NCBI GenBank assembly: GCA_944325355.1
Contig: CALUZS010000005.1
Span: forward strand, 99,280 to 163,279
Origin: an uncultured Parabacteroides sp.
GTDB lineage: Bacteria; Bacteroidota; Bacteroidia; Bacteroidales; Tannerellaceae
Direction: 5' to 3'
Length of the DNA: 64,000 nucleotides
The translations under genes and the position numbers were made by a program. Below the pieces are notes generated by a model that saw only the letters and a list, made by a program, of their open reading frames with translations, had not been told where the DNA came from and ran no database searches. Within the stretch, counting starts at the first letter, position 1. Every line of letters starts with the position of its first letter. Below are positions 35,968-44,441 of this stretch, in pieces.

Positions 35968-37260
35968 TCAATTCCCGGTAATAGGGACATCGACCAATGA
36001 GGTACCAATACGGAATGTATATGTTTGTTCCCATAAACGGGAGAATTCATCAATTGCTTCAAACCCCGTCCGGTATGTGAAATAATCCCAACCTGTAAGA
36101 GTTTCCCCATCAACTTCGACAGTCATATTTTTCAACGCTGTCTCCATTTCTGGAAGCTTCCCTTCCATATAACCAGCAAATGTATCCACGAATCCCTGAT
36201 TAACATAAAGGTCTGTGATTGTCACCTGCTGATTATTCACTTCAACAAGCGACTGCGTTACCGAAAGAGGGAAACCGTCAGTCAACCATGAAACAATATC
36301 CTCCAATTGCTCATCGGTAAACATCGTCAAAACAGCTTCAAGATCCACTCCATCCAAATCAGCAAGCAGCTCCCGAATTTCACTACCAGCAAGCCCATCC
36401 AAACGCATTATTATATCCGCAACAAAATCGGCATCGACGTTTTTACCGGTCAGTTCGTTATAAAAAGGGACGAATGCGCCTATATTAAAATGTATATATA
36501 ATATATTGTCCTTAAAAAACCAATCTGCCATACCTTGCGGCGACTCTTTCCATTCCCTTTGCACAACAGGAGGAACGGTTCCTTCCACAACTGCCTGGAT
36601 AAGGTTGTCGATCGTCAATCCGGGATCCGGGCAATAATGAAACGAAAGACTCAAATCATCATAGAAAGTAATATCTTTAAAATAAGAATCTATTATAGAA
36701 TGTAAAGCGATTGTTCCCATAGCCGAAAGATTTTCCGCACACAAAGTATCGGAATTATACCTCGAAGTCCAATTAAGGAATCCGGCAGCATGGACTATTT
36801 GTCCGCTCTCCGCATCTGTAAGCAATGCATCACAAACATTCCAATTCTTCAAAAAATCACCATTCCAACGCTGGTCGACAGTTATAGATGCAGTTCCATC
36901 CGCCGACAATGTTCCATTCAACGTAATGGCTGTTCCAAGCAAAGAAGAAACTACCGAAATAGAATCATATCCACTAAACACATAAGAACCATTCTCCAAT
37001 TCGGTAATCGCAATATTGAAATCCAGCTCATCAAATTCCTTAAACACGTTTAGGAGTGATATTGTCCCTTCGTCCGGATATGTGGCAGCAATAATTGCAC
37101 TTGCCCCTTGAACAGTATCTTGATTCAATACAAGCGACAATCTCTCCACCGGAATGTTGGCATTCAAATCTTGCAGCCAGTCATTCGTTTTCCGTTCACA
37201 AGAAAAGGAAAGGGCGCAAATGGTTATTATGGCAATACACTTTAACAGATGTCTATACAT
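35968..37260 (-). CDS. lipoprotein of unknown function (DUF4925-like)
   Basis: 430 residues. The signal peptide ends in ALSFSCERK, a clear lipobox with Cys near residue 21. The chain is acidic and beta-rich, with a repeated feel in the first half: GTISLLNVF, GTAITLNGTLSADGTASITV, GTIALHS. It recalls the DUF4925 family of Bacteroidales lipoproteins, but this was not checked and no activity can be assigned. A helix-rich middle (GLAGSEIRELLADLDGVDL) separates two beta parts. It stands alone between leuB and the amidase operon. Confidence 0.65.
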   Translation of the reverse strand: MYRHLLKCIAIITICALSFSCERKTNDWLQDLNANIPVERLSLVLNQDTVQGASAIIAATYPDEGTISLLNVFKEFDELDFNIAITELENGSYVFSGYDSISVVSSLLGTAITLNGTLSADGTASITVDQRWNGDFLKNWNVCDALLTDAESGQIVHAAGFLNWTSRYNSDTLCAENLSAMGTIALHSIIDSYFKDITFYDDLSLSFHYCPDPGLTIDNLIQAVVEGTVPPVVQREWKESPQGMADWFFKDNILYIHFNIGAFVPFYNELTGKNVDADFVADIIMRLDGLAGSEIRELLADLDGVDLEAVLTMFTDEQLEDIVSWLTDGFPLSVTQSLVEVNNQQVTITDLYVNQGFVDTFAGYMEGKLPEMETALKNMTVEVDGETLTGWDYFTYRTGFEAIDEFSRLWEQTYTFRIGTSLVDVPITGN

Positions 37261-37321
37261 AATTACTTCTACAAATTCCTAACCGCTGCAAAGAAAAACA
37301 ATTCATTTCAAACAGACAAAA

Positions 37322-37352
37322 CAAAAAGGCTGCCTTTGAAAAAAAGACAGCC
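37322..37352 (-). terminator. terminator of the leu/cimA operon
   Basis: On the minus strand GGCTGTCTTT pairs with AAAGGCAGCC (one G-U pair) around a five-base loop, followed by TTTTTG, about 20 bases past the leuB stop. Confidence 0.88.
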
Positions 37353-37372
37353 CGTTTATGCAAATTTAAAGA

Positions 37373-38437
37373 TTATGCTTTTCGGATATAGGACGCTATC
37401 CAATCTCCTACTTCTGAAGTTGAATAAGCTTTTGCCCCTTCTATCTGAATATCAGGCGTACGGATTCCTTCCTCCATGGACACGTCTACCGCTTTGCGTA
37501 TCAACGCTCCTTCTGCTTTCAGCCCGAAAGAATATTCAAACATCATTGCCGCAGAAAGAATTGTAGCCAACGGATTGGCAATATTCTTACCTGCAGCCTG
37601 AGGCCACGAACCATGGATCGGTTCATACACGGAAGTATGTAAACCAATAGAAGCAGAGGGGAGCAATCCCATCGAACCGCTAATACAAGAAGCTTCGTCT
37701 GTAAGGATATCTCCGAAGGTATTTTCTGTAACCATTACATCAAAAAAAGTAGGTTCTTGAATCATGCGCATGGCTGCATTGTCAACAAACATGTAATCGG
37801 TCTGCACTTCCGGATAAGCAGGTGCCATCTCTTGTGCTATTTGTCTCCAGAGCCTTGACGAAGCAAGCACATTGGCTTTATCAACAACCGTCAGATGTTT
37901 CCGTCTCTTCAAAGCATATTCAAAGGCAATTTTAAGTATCCGCTCAACTTCCGGACGCGTATAATAATTGGTATCGAAAGCTTTGTCGTTATCCTGGTAT
38001 TTCTCTCCAAAATACATACCGCCAGTCAACTCTCGTATACACAAAAAATCAGCATCCTTCACCAGCTCTGCCCGCAAAGGAGATTTATGCAAAAGGCATC
38101 CGAAAGTCTGAATAGGACGGATGTTCGCATACAATCCTAACTTTTTCCGCATTGCCAGCAATCCCTGTTCCGGACGCACTTTCGCCGCCGGATTATTATC
38201 ATATTTGGGATCTCCTACCGCACCAAACAGTACGGCATCACTATTCATACACAATTCATGTGTTTCCTTCGGATAGGGATCTCCTACTTTATCTATAGCA
38301 TTCGCTCCGCATATTCCATAATTGCATTCCAGTTCATGTCCGAACTTTTCACTTACAACTTTTACCGTCTTTATTGCCTGCTCCATTATTTCGGGACCAA
38401 TACCGTCTCCCGCAAGAACAGCGATATTCATTTTCAT
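37373..38437 (-). CDS. leuB: 3-isopropylmalate dehydrogenase
   Basis: 354 residues. [13 protein letters not shown] at the start, [11 protein letters not shown], and [20 protein letters not shown] near the NAD/metal site are standard LeuB motifs. It oxidises and decarboxylates 3-isopropylmalate to 2-oxoisocaproate in the cytoplasm; enzymes of this family can also oxidise 3-methylmalate, the citramalate-route intermediate (known of the family, inferred here). Last gene of the operon, 13 bases after cimA, followed by a terminator. Confidence 0.96.
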   Translation of the reverse strand: MKMNIAVLAGDGIGPEIMEQAIKTVKVVSEKFGHELECNYGICGANAIDKVGDPYPKETHELCMNSDAVLFGAVGDPKYDNNPAAKVRPEQGLLAMRKKLGLYANIRPIQTFGCLLHKSPLRAELVKDADFLCIRELTGGMYFGEKYQDNDKAFDTNYYTRPEVERILKIAFEYALKRRKHLTVVDKANVLASSRLWRQIAQEMAPAYPEVQTDYMFVDNAAMRMIQEPTFFDVMVTENTFGDILTDEASCISGSMGLLPSASIGLHTSVYEPIHGSWPQAAGKNIANPLATILSAAMMFEYSFGLKAEGALIRKAVDVSMEEGIRTPDIQIEGAKAYSTSEVGDWIASYIRKA

Positions 38438-38450
38438 AGGCTTCTATTTT

Positions 38451-39968
38451 TTATTTCATACTTTCTATTTTATTCAACATTTTTACCGTCGCTTTAATAG
38501 CTGCTTCTGTCTGGTCTGCATCTAAACCTCGTGTTTTAAAATCCAATCCTGCGTAATTCCAACTTATCACTGTCTGGACAAAAGCATCTGTTCTTCCTCC
38601 CGGCGGAATAGACACACTATAATTCGTAAGCATCGGGAAAGGACGCCCTAAATCAGTATAAATCTTCCGGAGTGCACGTACAAAAGCATCATACTGTCCA
38701 TCCCCCGAAGCCGACTCTTCATACGCTTCTCCATTGATTTCTATTTTAAGCGTAGCTACCGGTTTCAGCCCTTGTGCCAATGAAAGCGAATAATTCAGAA
38801 TCCTAATTTTCTGTTCCTCCATTGTATCGTGATGAAGTACATCACTAATGATATACGGCAAATCCTCCGGTGTAACCATTTCTTTCTTGTCGCCCAACTC
38901 AATAATACGTTCCGTTACTTTCCGCATGGAAGCTTCGTCCATATCGATTCCCATTGCTTCCAAATTCTTCCGGATATTTGCCCGACCGGAAGTTTTCCCC
39001 AAAGCATATTCGCGCACTCTCCCGAAACGCTCCGGAAGAAGATCGTTCACATACAAATTATTTTTATAATCGCCATCAGCATGAACGCCTGCACACTGCG
39101 TAAATACAGATTCTCCAATGATAGGTTTATTTGGCGGAATATGAATTCCTGAATAAGTTTCCACCAACCGGCTGACATGGTTGATTCTTTTCTCTTGCAA
39201 ATGTGTCGGCTGTTTCAGTTGGTCTTTCAAAACAGCAATCACACTGCTCAAAGGCGCATTCCCAGCCCGTTCACCAAGCCCGTTCACTGTAGTATGGATG
39301 CCTGTCACTCCGGCACGGACAGCCGAATAAACGTTGGCGACTGCCAAATCATAATCATTATGGGCATGGAAATCAAAACATAACTCCGGATAACGTTTTA
39401 CCATCTGACGACTATACAGATATGCCGTCTCCGGATTCAAGATTCCCAAAGTGTCAGGCAACATATAACGGCGTATCGGAAGATCCTTAAGCCCATCGAC
39501 TAGCTGAAACACATATTGAGGAGAATATTTCATGCCATTCGACCAATCTTCCAAATAGATATTTACAGAAACACCTCTATCTACCGCCGAACGGACATTC
39601 GCCCGAATATCTTCAATATGCTGTTCAGGTGTTTTACGAAGTTGCTCAGTTACATGTTTAAAAGAGCCCTTGCACAGAAAATTTACCACTTGGCATCCGG
39701 CTCTCTCTATCCAATCCAAAGAAATACCTCCATCTATAAACCCAAGAACTTCCAATTTCCCAAGACATCCGGAATGTTTTGCCCATCTCACCACCTTACG
39801 AACAGCATCAAATTCTCCTTCTGACACACGAGCCGAAGCAATCTCTACCCTGTCTACGCCCAACTCTCCGATAAGCAACTGAGCAATACTCAACTTTTCA
39901 TGAGAAGCAAACGAGACGCCTGATGTCTGTTCTCCGTCACGAAGAGTTGTATCCATTATTTCTATCAT
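38451..39968 (-). CDS. cimA: citramalate synthase of the Leptospira CimA type (often labelled 2-isopropylmalate synthase)
   Basis: 505 residues from the ATG at 39968. The HMGL-like TIM barrel has [12 protein letters not shown] (catalytic Arg10, Asp11), RVEIASARVSEGE, LEDWSNG (Glu140), HAHNDYDLA and NGLGERAGNAPL. The C-terminal LeuA-type allosteric domain contains IPPGGRTDAFV. Against Leptospira interrogans citramalate synthase, as I recall it, Arg16, Asp17, Glu146 and the pyruvate-pocket residues Leu81, Leu104 and Tyr144 all align here with one constant offset of six (Leu75, Leu98, Tyr138). The operon also has a canonical leuA, so this copy is best read as making (R)-citramalate from pyruvate and acetyl-CoA for isoleucine. 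Start choice drops ten basic residues from a longer frame. Confidence 0.82.
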   Translation of the reverse strand: MIEIMDTTLRDGEQTSGVSFASHEKLSIAQLLIGELGVDRVEIASARVSEGEFDAVRKVVRWAKHSGCLGKLEVLGFIDGGISLDWIERAGCQVVNFLCKGSFKHVTEQLRKTPEQHIEDIRANVRSAVDRGVSVNIYLEDWSNGMKYSPQYVFQLVDGLKDLPIRRYMLPDTLGILNPETAYLYSRQMVKRYPELCFDFHAHNDYDLAVANVYSAVRAGVTGIHTTVNGLGERAGNAPLSSVIAVLKDQLKQPTHLQEKRINHVSRLVETYSGIHIPPNKPIIGESVFTQCAGVHADGDYKNNLYVNDLLPERFGRVREYALGKTSGRANIRKNLEAMGIDMDEASMRKVTERIIELGDKKEMVTPEDLPYIISDVLHHDTMEEQKIRILNYSLSLAQGLKPVATLKIEINGEAYEESASGDGQYDAFVRALRKIYTDLGRPFPMLTNYSVSIPPGGRTDAFVQTVISWNYAGLDFKTRGLDADQTEAAIKATVKMLNKIESMK

Positions 39969-40071
39969 AATCCTCCTTTTCCTTTTCTTATCATCCAATA
40001 CGACAAAACCTCAACGGGAGTCATCACAAAATATCCATACTGATAGATATTTACAAGCAGACAAACGACAA

Positions 40072-40668
40072 CTAACAGGATTTACCCGAAGCTTCATATT
40101 CTTCAATCTTCTCCTTGTTGCCCAACAAAAAGTCAATATCATCAAGCCCGTTAATCAAGCAATGCTTCTTATAAGCGTTAATCTCAAACGATTCTGAATG
40201 CCCGGTTGCCTTATTGGTTATTGTTTGTTGAGGAAGATTGACAACGACTTCTGTTTTCGGATTCGCATATATGGAATCAAAAAGTTCTTTCAAGAAAGCT
40301 TCGCTCACAACAACCGGAAGGACGAAATTATTAAGTTCATTGTTTTTATGGATATCCGCAAAAAAGCTTGACACCACTACACGGAAGCCATAATCAGCAA
40401 TTGCCCATGCGGCATGTTCACGGCTTGAACCTGAACCGAAATTTTTCCCGGCGACCAATATTTGACCTCCATAAGTCGGGTCATTTAACACAAACGACTC
40501 GATTTTATTCCCCTGTTTGTCATATCTCCAATCCCGGAACAGATTTTCTCCGAATCCCTTTTTATCGGTTGCTTTAAGGAAACGCGCCGGAATAATCTGA
40601 TCCGTATCTACATTTTCCAAAGGAAGAGGAACACAAGTCGATGTTATTATGTCAAATTTCTGTTTCAT
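40072..40668 (-). CDS. leuD: 3-isopropylmalate dehydratase small subunit
   Basis: 198 residues, the usual LeuD size. [19 protein letters not shown] at the N terminus and [17 protein letters not shown] are family signatures. With LeuC it isomerises 2-isopropylmalate; the same enzyme type can process citramalate. In this operon it is separated from leuC by an unrelated small gene, with 11 bases on one side and about 100 to cimA on the other. Confidence 0.96.
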   Translation of the reverse strand: MKQKFDIITSTCVPLPLENVDTDQIIPARFLKATDKKGFGENLFRDWRYDKQGNKIESFVLNDPTYGGQILVAGKNFGSGSSREHAAWAIADYGFRVVVSSFFADIHKNNELNNFVLPVVVSEAFLKELFDSIYANPKTEVVVNLPQQTITNKATGHSESFEINAYKKHCLINGLDDIDFLLGNKEKIEEYEASGKSC

Positions 40669-40679
40669 TGTATCATTTT

Positions 40680-41105
40680 TTAATCAATAGTAAAATCTTC
40701 AGAAGAGAAATTATGGTAATAACGACCGCTCACCGCCGTAAACTTAAGTACGCAATAATCCGGATCGGCAACACCTCCTTTATAATATAATGTATCACCA
40801 TCCTGCCAAATCATCTCCTTATGCAAAGTATCAGTCAAAACTTCCATCGAACCTTTCAACATTACTCCACGAAAAAATCGGTTATCACAAAAATAAATGC
40901 AAGCTTTTTCATTCTGCAAATATTGGGATACACGCAATGAATGGGTATTGGTTGTAAAATAAAATACCCGGATACCTTCGCGTTTACGAGGAGCAAGCAT
41001 TGCTTTCATGTTGGGGAAACCTTCTGAATCCACCGAACCTATAAAAGCAACCTTTTGTTTGTCGATAAGCGTACCTATCGTTTTTACAGAATCTTTCATT
41101 ACCAT
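40680..41105 (-). CDS. pyridoxamine 5'-phosphate oxidase-like flavin-binding split-barrel protein
   Basis: 141 residues (a start two codons later, at 41099, is equally possible). The pattern [39 protein letters not shown] and [11 protein letters not shown] fits the small FMN-binding split-barrel family (general stress protein 26 / PNPOx-like). Activity is unknown. It is tightly embedded between leuC and leuD (12 and 11 bases), so it is part of the leucine transcript, though no role in the pathway is established. Retention there suggests a linked function, perhaps flavin or PLP related; that is inference only. Confidence 0.8.
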   Translation of the reverse strand: MVMKDSVKTIGTLIDKQKVAFIGSVDSEGFPNMKAMLAPRKREGIRVFYFTTNTHSLRVSQYLQNEKACIYFCDNRFFRGVMLKGSMEVLTDTLHKEMIWQDGDTLYYKGGVADPDYCVLKFTAVSGRYYHNFSSEDFTID

Positions 41106-41117
41106 AATAAATAATAT

Positions 41118-42515
41118 TTACATTAATTCCCGAGGATCCGTTATGCAACCAGTCACCGCTGCCGCAGCTGCCGTTAACGGACTAGCTAACAAGGTTCTTG
41201 AACCTGGACCTTGCCGACCTTCAAAGTTACGGTTACTTGTCGACACTGCATATTTTCCTGCCGGAATTTTATCATCGTTCATAGCCAAGCAGGCAGAACA
41301 TCCAGGTTGTCTGATTTCAAAACCTGCATCATTAAGAATCTTGTCCAAGCCCTCTTTACGGATTTGTTCATCAACCATCCAAGAACCGGGGACCAACCAT
41401 GCAGTCACATGCTCCGCCTTTTTGCGTCCTTTTACAATTGCGGCAAAAGCTCTGAAATCTTCAATACGCCCATTTGTACAAGCGCCCAGGAAGACGTAAT
41501 CAATCGGTTTTCCTAAAAGGGACTCACCTTCCTGGAAGCCCATATAATGCAATGATTTCTCAAATGAAATTTTTTCCGCATCATCCATACCGTCTGTTGT
41601 AGGGATACGACCAGTTATTGCCATACCCATACCAGGGTTTGTTCCGTAAGTTATCATCGGTGCTATATCTTCCGCTGCAAAACATACTTCTTTATCAAAT
41701 ACGGCATCATCATCGCTCTTCAAAGTTTTCCAATAAGCAACAGCTTTATTCCAGTCTTCTCCTTTCGGGGAATATTCCCTACCTTTAATATAGTCGAACG
41801 TAATCTCATCTGGTGCAACCATACCGCCGCGGGCTCCCATTTCAATACTCAAGTTACAAAGAGTAAGCCTTCCTTCCATCGTCAACGAACGAATAGCTGA
41901 GCCTGCGTATTCCACGAAATAACCGGTAGCACCACTCGTCGACATCTTCGACATCATATAAAGAGCCACATCTTTAGCAGTAACTCCGGGTTTCAACGCA
42001 CCCTCAACCGTGATACGCATTGTTTTCGGGCGGGATTGCAAAATACATTGGGAAGCCATTACCATCTCCACCTCACTCGTTCCAATACCGAAAGCCACTG
42101 CTCCCAATGCCCCGTGTGTTGACGTATGGGAATCACCACATACGATAGTCATTCCGGGAAGTGTCAATCCTCGTTCCGGTCCGACAACATGGATGATTCC
42201 GTTCCGTTTATCCATCATCCCGAAATAGGTCAAGCCAAATTCGGCTGCATTGCGAGCCAACGTATCAACCTGGTCTCTTGATACCGGATCTTCAATTGGT
42301 TTATCCTGATCATGGGTAGGTGTATTATGATCCGGCATACAAAAAATACGTTCCGGACGAAAACATTTCAGCCCCCTGTCACGCAATCCCTCGAACGCTT
42401 GCGGACTTGTTACCTCATGACAATACAATCTATCTATATATAGTTGCGTAGGTCCGCCATCTACAACCTGGACAACGTGAGCATCCCATATCTTATCAAA
42501 TAAAGTTTTTGCCAT
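41118..42515 (-). CDS. leuC: 3-isopropylmalate dehydratase large subunit
   Basis: 465 residues of the aconitase family. [12 protein letters not shown] at the N terminus, [15 protein letters not shown], and the three iron-sulphur cysteines in [10 protein letters not shown] (near 347) and [10 protein letters not shown] (near 407-410) are all present. It forms the [4Fe-4S] enzyme with LeuD. Located 21 bases after leuA. Confidence 0.96.
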   Translation of the reverse strand: MAKTLFDKIWDAHVVQVVDGGPTQLYIDRLYCHEVTSPQAFEGLRDRGLKCFRPERIFCMPDHNTPTHDQDKPIEDPVSRDQVDTLARNAAEFGLTYFGMMDKRNGIIHVVGPERGLTLPGMTIVCGDSHTSTHGALGAVAFGIGTSEVEMVMASQCILQSRPKTMRITVEGALKPGVTAKDVALYMMSKMSTSGATGYFVEYAGSAIRSLTMEGRLTLCNLSIEMGARGGMVAPDEITFDYIKGREYSPKGEDWNKAVAYWKTLKSDDDAVFDKEVCFAAEDIAPMITYGTNPGMGMAITGRIPTTDGMDDAEKISFEKSLHYMGFQEGESLLGKPIDYVFLGACTNGRIEDFRAFAAIVKGRKKAEHVTAWLVPGSWMVDEQIRKEGLDKILNDAGFEIRQPGCSACLAMNDDKIPAGKYAVSTSNRNFEGRQGPGSRTLLASPLTAAAAAVTGCITDPRELM

Positions 42516-42536
42516 AGCCTTACTATTTTGCGTTAT

Positions 42537-44033
42537 TTAATGCTTAAATTTATTTATACAATCGATATAAGCTTCAACCGAAGCAGCAATAATATCGGTA
42601 TTCGCCCCAAACCCATAATACATTTGTCCGTCATACTCGACCTGCATGTGCACTTTTCCGACATCATCACTGCCTTTGCTGATTGCCTGTATCGTAAATT
42701 CTTTCAATGTCATTTGACGTTTAATAATTTGTTTTACAGCTTTGATCGCTGCATCGACCGGGCCATTGCCCGTAGCTGCAGCTTCAAAATGTTCGCCCGA
42801 GATATTCAATCCCAAACTTGCCACAGAACGGACACCGACACCACTCGTCACCTGAAGATATTCCAGCTTTATATGATGATTCAACGAGCGGTCGGCACCG
42901 GCAAGCAGTAATATATCGTCATCCGTAATGTCTTTCTTTTTATCTGCAAGTTTCAGAAAATCTTCATAAACTTTATCCAGCTTCGGCTGTTCCATCTCTA
43001 TACCCAACACTGAAAGACGATGTTTCAATGCTGCGCGTCCGCTACGGGCCGTAAGGACAATCGCATTATCATCAATGCCAACATCTTTCGGATCGATAAT
43101 CTCGTATGTCTGTACATTCTTCAAAACTCCGTCCTGATGTATCCCAGAAGAGTGGGCAAAAGCATTACGACCAACTATCGCTTTGTTCGGTTGGACAGGC
43201 ATATTCATCAGGCTCGAAACCATCCGGCTCGTAGGATATATTTTCTGTGTATTGATATTCGTCTCGATATTGATATCATGATGGCACTTTACAATCATCG
43301 CAATTTCCTCCAAAGAGGTATTACCTGCACGCTCTCCAATGCCATTAATCGTCACTTCAACTTGCCGTGCTCCAGCAAGAACACCGCTCATCGTATTGGC
43401 GGTAGCCATTCCCAAATCATTATGGCAGTGGGTAGAAATAACAGCTTTGTGGATGCCATCCACATTTTCCATTAAATAACGTATTTTCGCTCCATACTCT
43501 TCCGGAAGGCAATAACCGGTAGTATCCGGGATATTGACAACCGTAGCTCCGGCTTTTATAACAGCTTCTATGACTTGTGCCAGATATCGGTTATCGGTAC
43601 GTCCTGCATCCTCTGCATAAAATTCTACATCATCCACATAACGGCGGGCATATTTCACAGCCGCTACCGCACGTTCAATAATCTCTTCCCGCGTCGAGTT
43701 GAATTTATAGCGGATATGTGGATCAGAAGTTCCTATTCCTGTATGGATACGTTTATGTTTTGCATATTTCAATGCCTCCGCCGCCACATCTATATCTTTC
43801 TGCACAGCCCTGGTAAGAGCGCATATTACAGGCCATGTCACAGCCTTCGAAATTTCTATCACCGAATTAAAATCGCCCGGACTTGATACCGGAAAACCGG
43901 CTTCAATCACATCAACTCCTAATGTTTCCAACTGTTTTGCCACTTGAATTTTCTCAACGGTATTCAATTGGCATCCGGGGACTTGCTCCCCATCCCGCAA
44001 GGTAGTATCAAAAATAAAAAGTCTATCTGCCAT
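42537..44033 (-). CDS. leuA: 2-isopropylmalate synthase
   Basis: 498 residues. The barrel starts with [16 protein letters not shown], then [28 protein letters not shown] and [14 protein letters not shown]. The C-terminal regulatory domain follows (about 380-498, [16 protein letters not shown]). This is the canonical LeuA type, clearly distinct from the second synthase in the operon. It condenses 2-oxoisovalerate with acetyl-CoA, the committed leucine step. First structural gene; expression is probably set by the leader peptide and attenuator just upstream, about 30 bases before the start. Confidence 0.96.
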   Translation of the reverse strand: MADRLFIFDTTLRDGEQVPGCQLNTVEKIQVAKQLETLGVDVIEAGFPVSSPGDFNSVIEISKAVTWPVICALTRAVQKDIDVAAEALKYAKHKRIHTGIGTSDPHIRYKFNSTREEIIERAVAAVKYARRYVDDVEFYAEDAGRTDNRYLAQVIEAVIKAGATVVNIPDTTGYCLPEEYGAKIRYLMENVDGIHKAVISTHCHNDLGMATANTMSGVLAGARQVEVTINGIGERAGNTSLEEIAMIVKCHHDINIETNINTQKIYPTSRMVSSLMNMPVQPNKAIVGRNAFAHSSGIHQDGVLKNVQTYEIIDPKDVGIDDNAIVLTARSGRAALKHRLSVLGIEMEQPKLDKVYEDFLKLADKKKDITDDDILLLAGADRSLNHHIKLEYLQVTSGVGVRSVASLGLNISGEHFEAAATGNGPVDAAIKAVKQIIKRQMTLKEFTIQAISKGSDDVGKVHMQVEYDGQMYYGFGANTDIIAASVEAYIDCINKFKH

Positions 44034-44062
44034 AAAGTTCCTTTTTTATATTTTTCTATACT

Positions 44063-44097
44063 AAAAAACCTCTCTCACCCGGAAGTGAGAGAGGTTT
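44063..44097 (-). terminator. attenuator terminator in the leu/cimA leader
   Basis: On the minus strand AAACCTCTCTCAC and GTGAGAGAGGTTT form a perfect 13-bp stem around TTCCGG, followed by a run of T. It lies between the leader peptide and leuA, where a terminator would block the whole operon, so it must be conditional. Confidence 0.93.
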
Positions 44098-44138
44098 ACA
44101 TATCATCAATTTTCGATAAAGCATACAGTCTCACTTCC
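44081..44138 (-). promoter_or_regulatory. antiterminator pairing competing with the attenuator
   Basis: GGAAGTGAGA at 44138-44129 spans the leader stop codon. It is exactly complementary, over ten bases, to TCTCACTTCC at 44090-44081, which includes half of the terminator's 5' arm and its loop. The two pairings are mutually exclusive. A weaker pairing of TCTATC (44170-44165) with GATAGG (44142-44137) could act as the pause or protector hairpin. Confidence 0.8.
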
Positions 44139-44205
44139 TATCCCGTTCCCAGAGTAGAATAATAGATAGAGAAATAATCAAACTATTTGCTTGTACCAGC
44201 TTCAT
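44131..44205 (-). CDS. leucine/isoleucine-rich leader peptide of the leu/cimA operon
   Basis: A 24-codon frame starting MKLVQANS and continuing with a block LIISLSIILLW, then a charged end before TGA. Eleven of its codons are for branched-chain residues: five Leu, five Ile (LII, SI-I-LL block) or close to it, and one Val. It starts about 16 bases after the predicted transcription start, with an AGAAAG stretch before the ATG. It is too short for normal gene finders. Its stop codon lies in the antiterminator strand, as expected if a ribosome finishing the peptide masks that strand and lets the terminator form. Stalling at Leu or Ile codons would free it. Confidence 0.8.
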   Translation of the reverse strand: MKLVQANSLIISLSIILLWERDRK

Positions 44206-44227
44206 ATCTTTCTATATTTTTCGGGTG

Positions 44228-44257
44228 CAAATATACACTCTTTTTAGGAACTTCAAA
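44228..44257 (-). promoter_or_regulatory. promoter of the leu/cimA operon (TTTG-N18-TATATTTG)
   Basis: On the minus strand TTTG (44257-44254) and TATATTTG (44235-44228) are 18 bases apart. Predicted transcription start near 44221 lies just ahead of the leader peptide. Confidence 0.7.
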
Positions 44258-44441
44258 ATACAATATGACTTTTTTCACCGTATTTTTCTTATAAAATGAT
44301 GTTTCTAATGCAATTTATCTTATAAATAAAAGAAAAAGCAACGCAATTTTTCATTCCTTATAATAACGGATTAGCTAAACAAATCCATAGAAAAATAAAG
44401 AAGCGCTCCCATCTGCCGACAAAAATATCCGGTATGACCGA

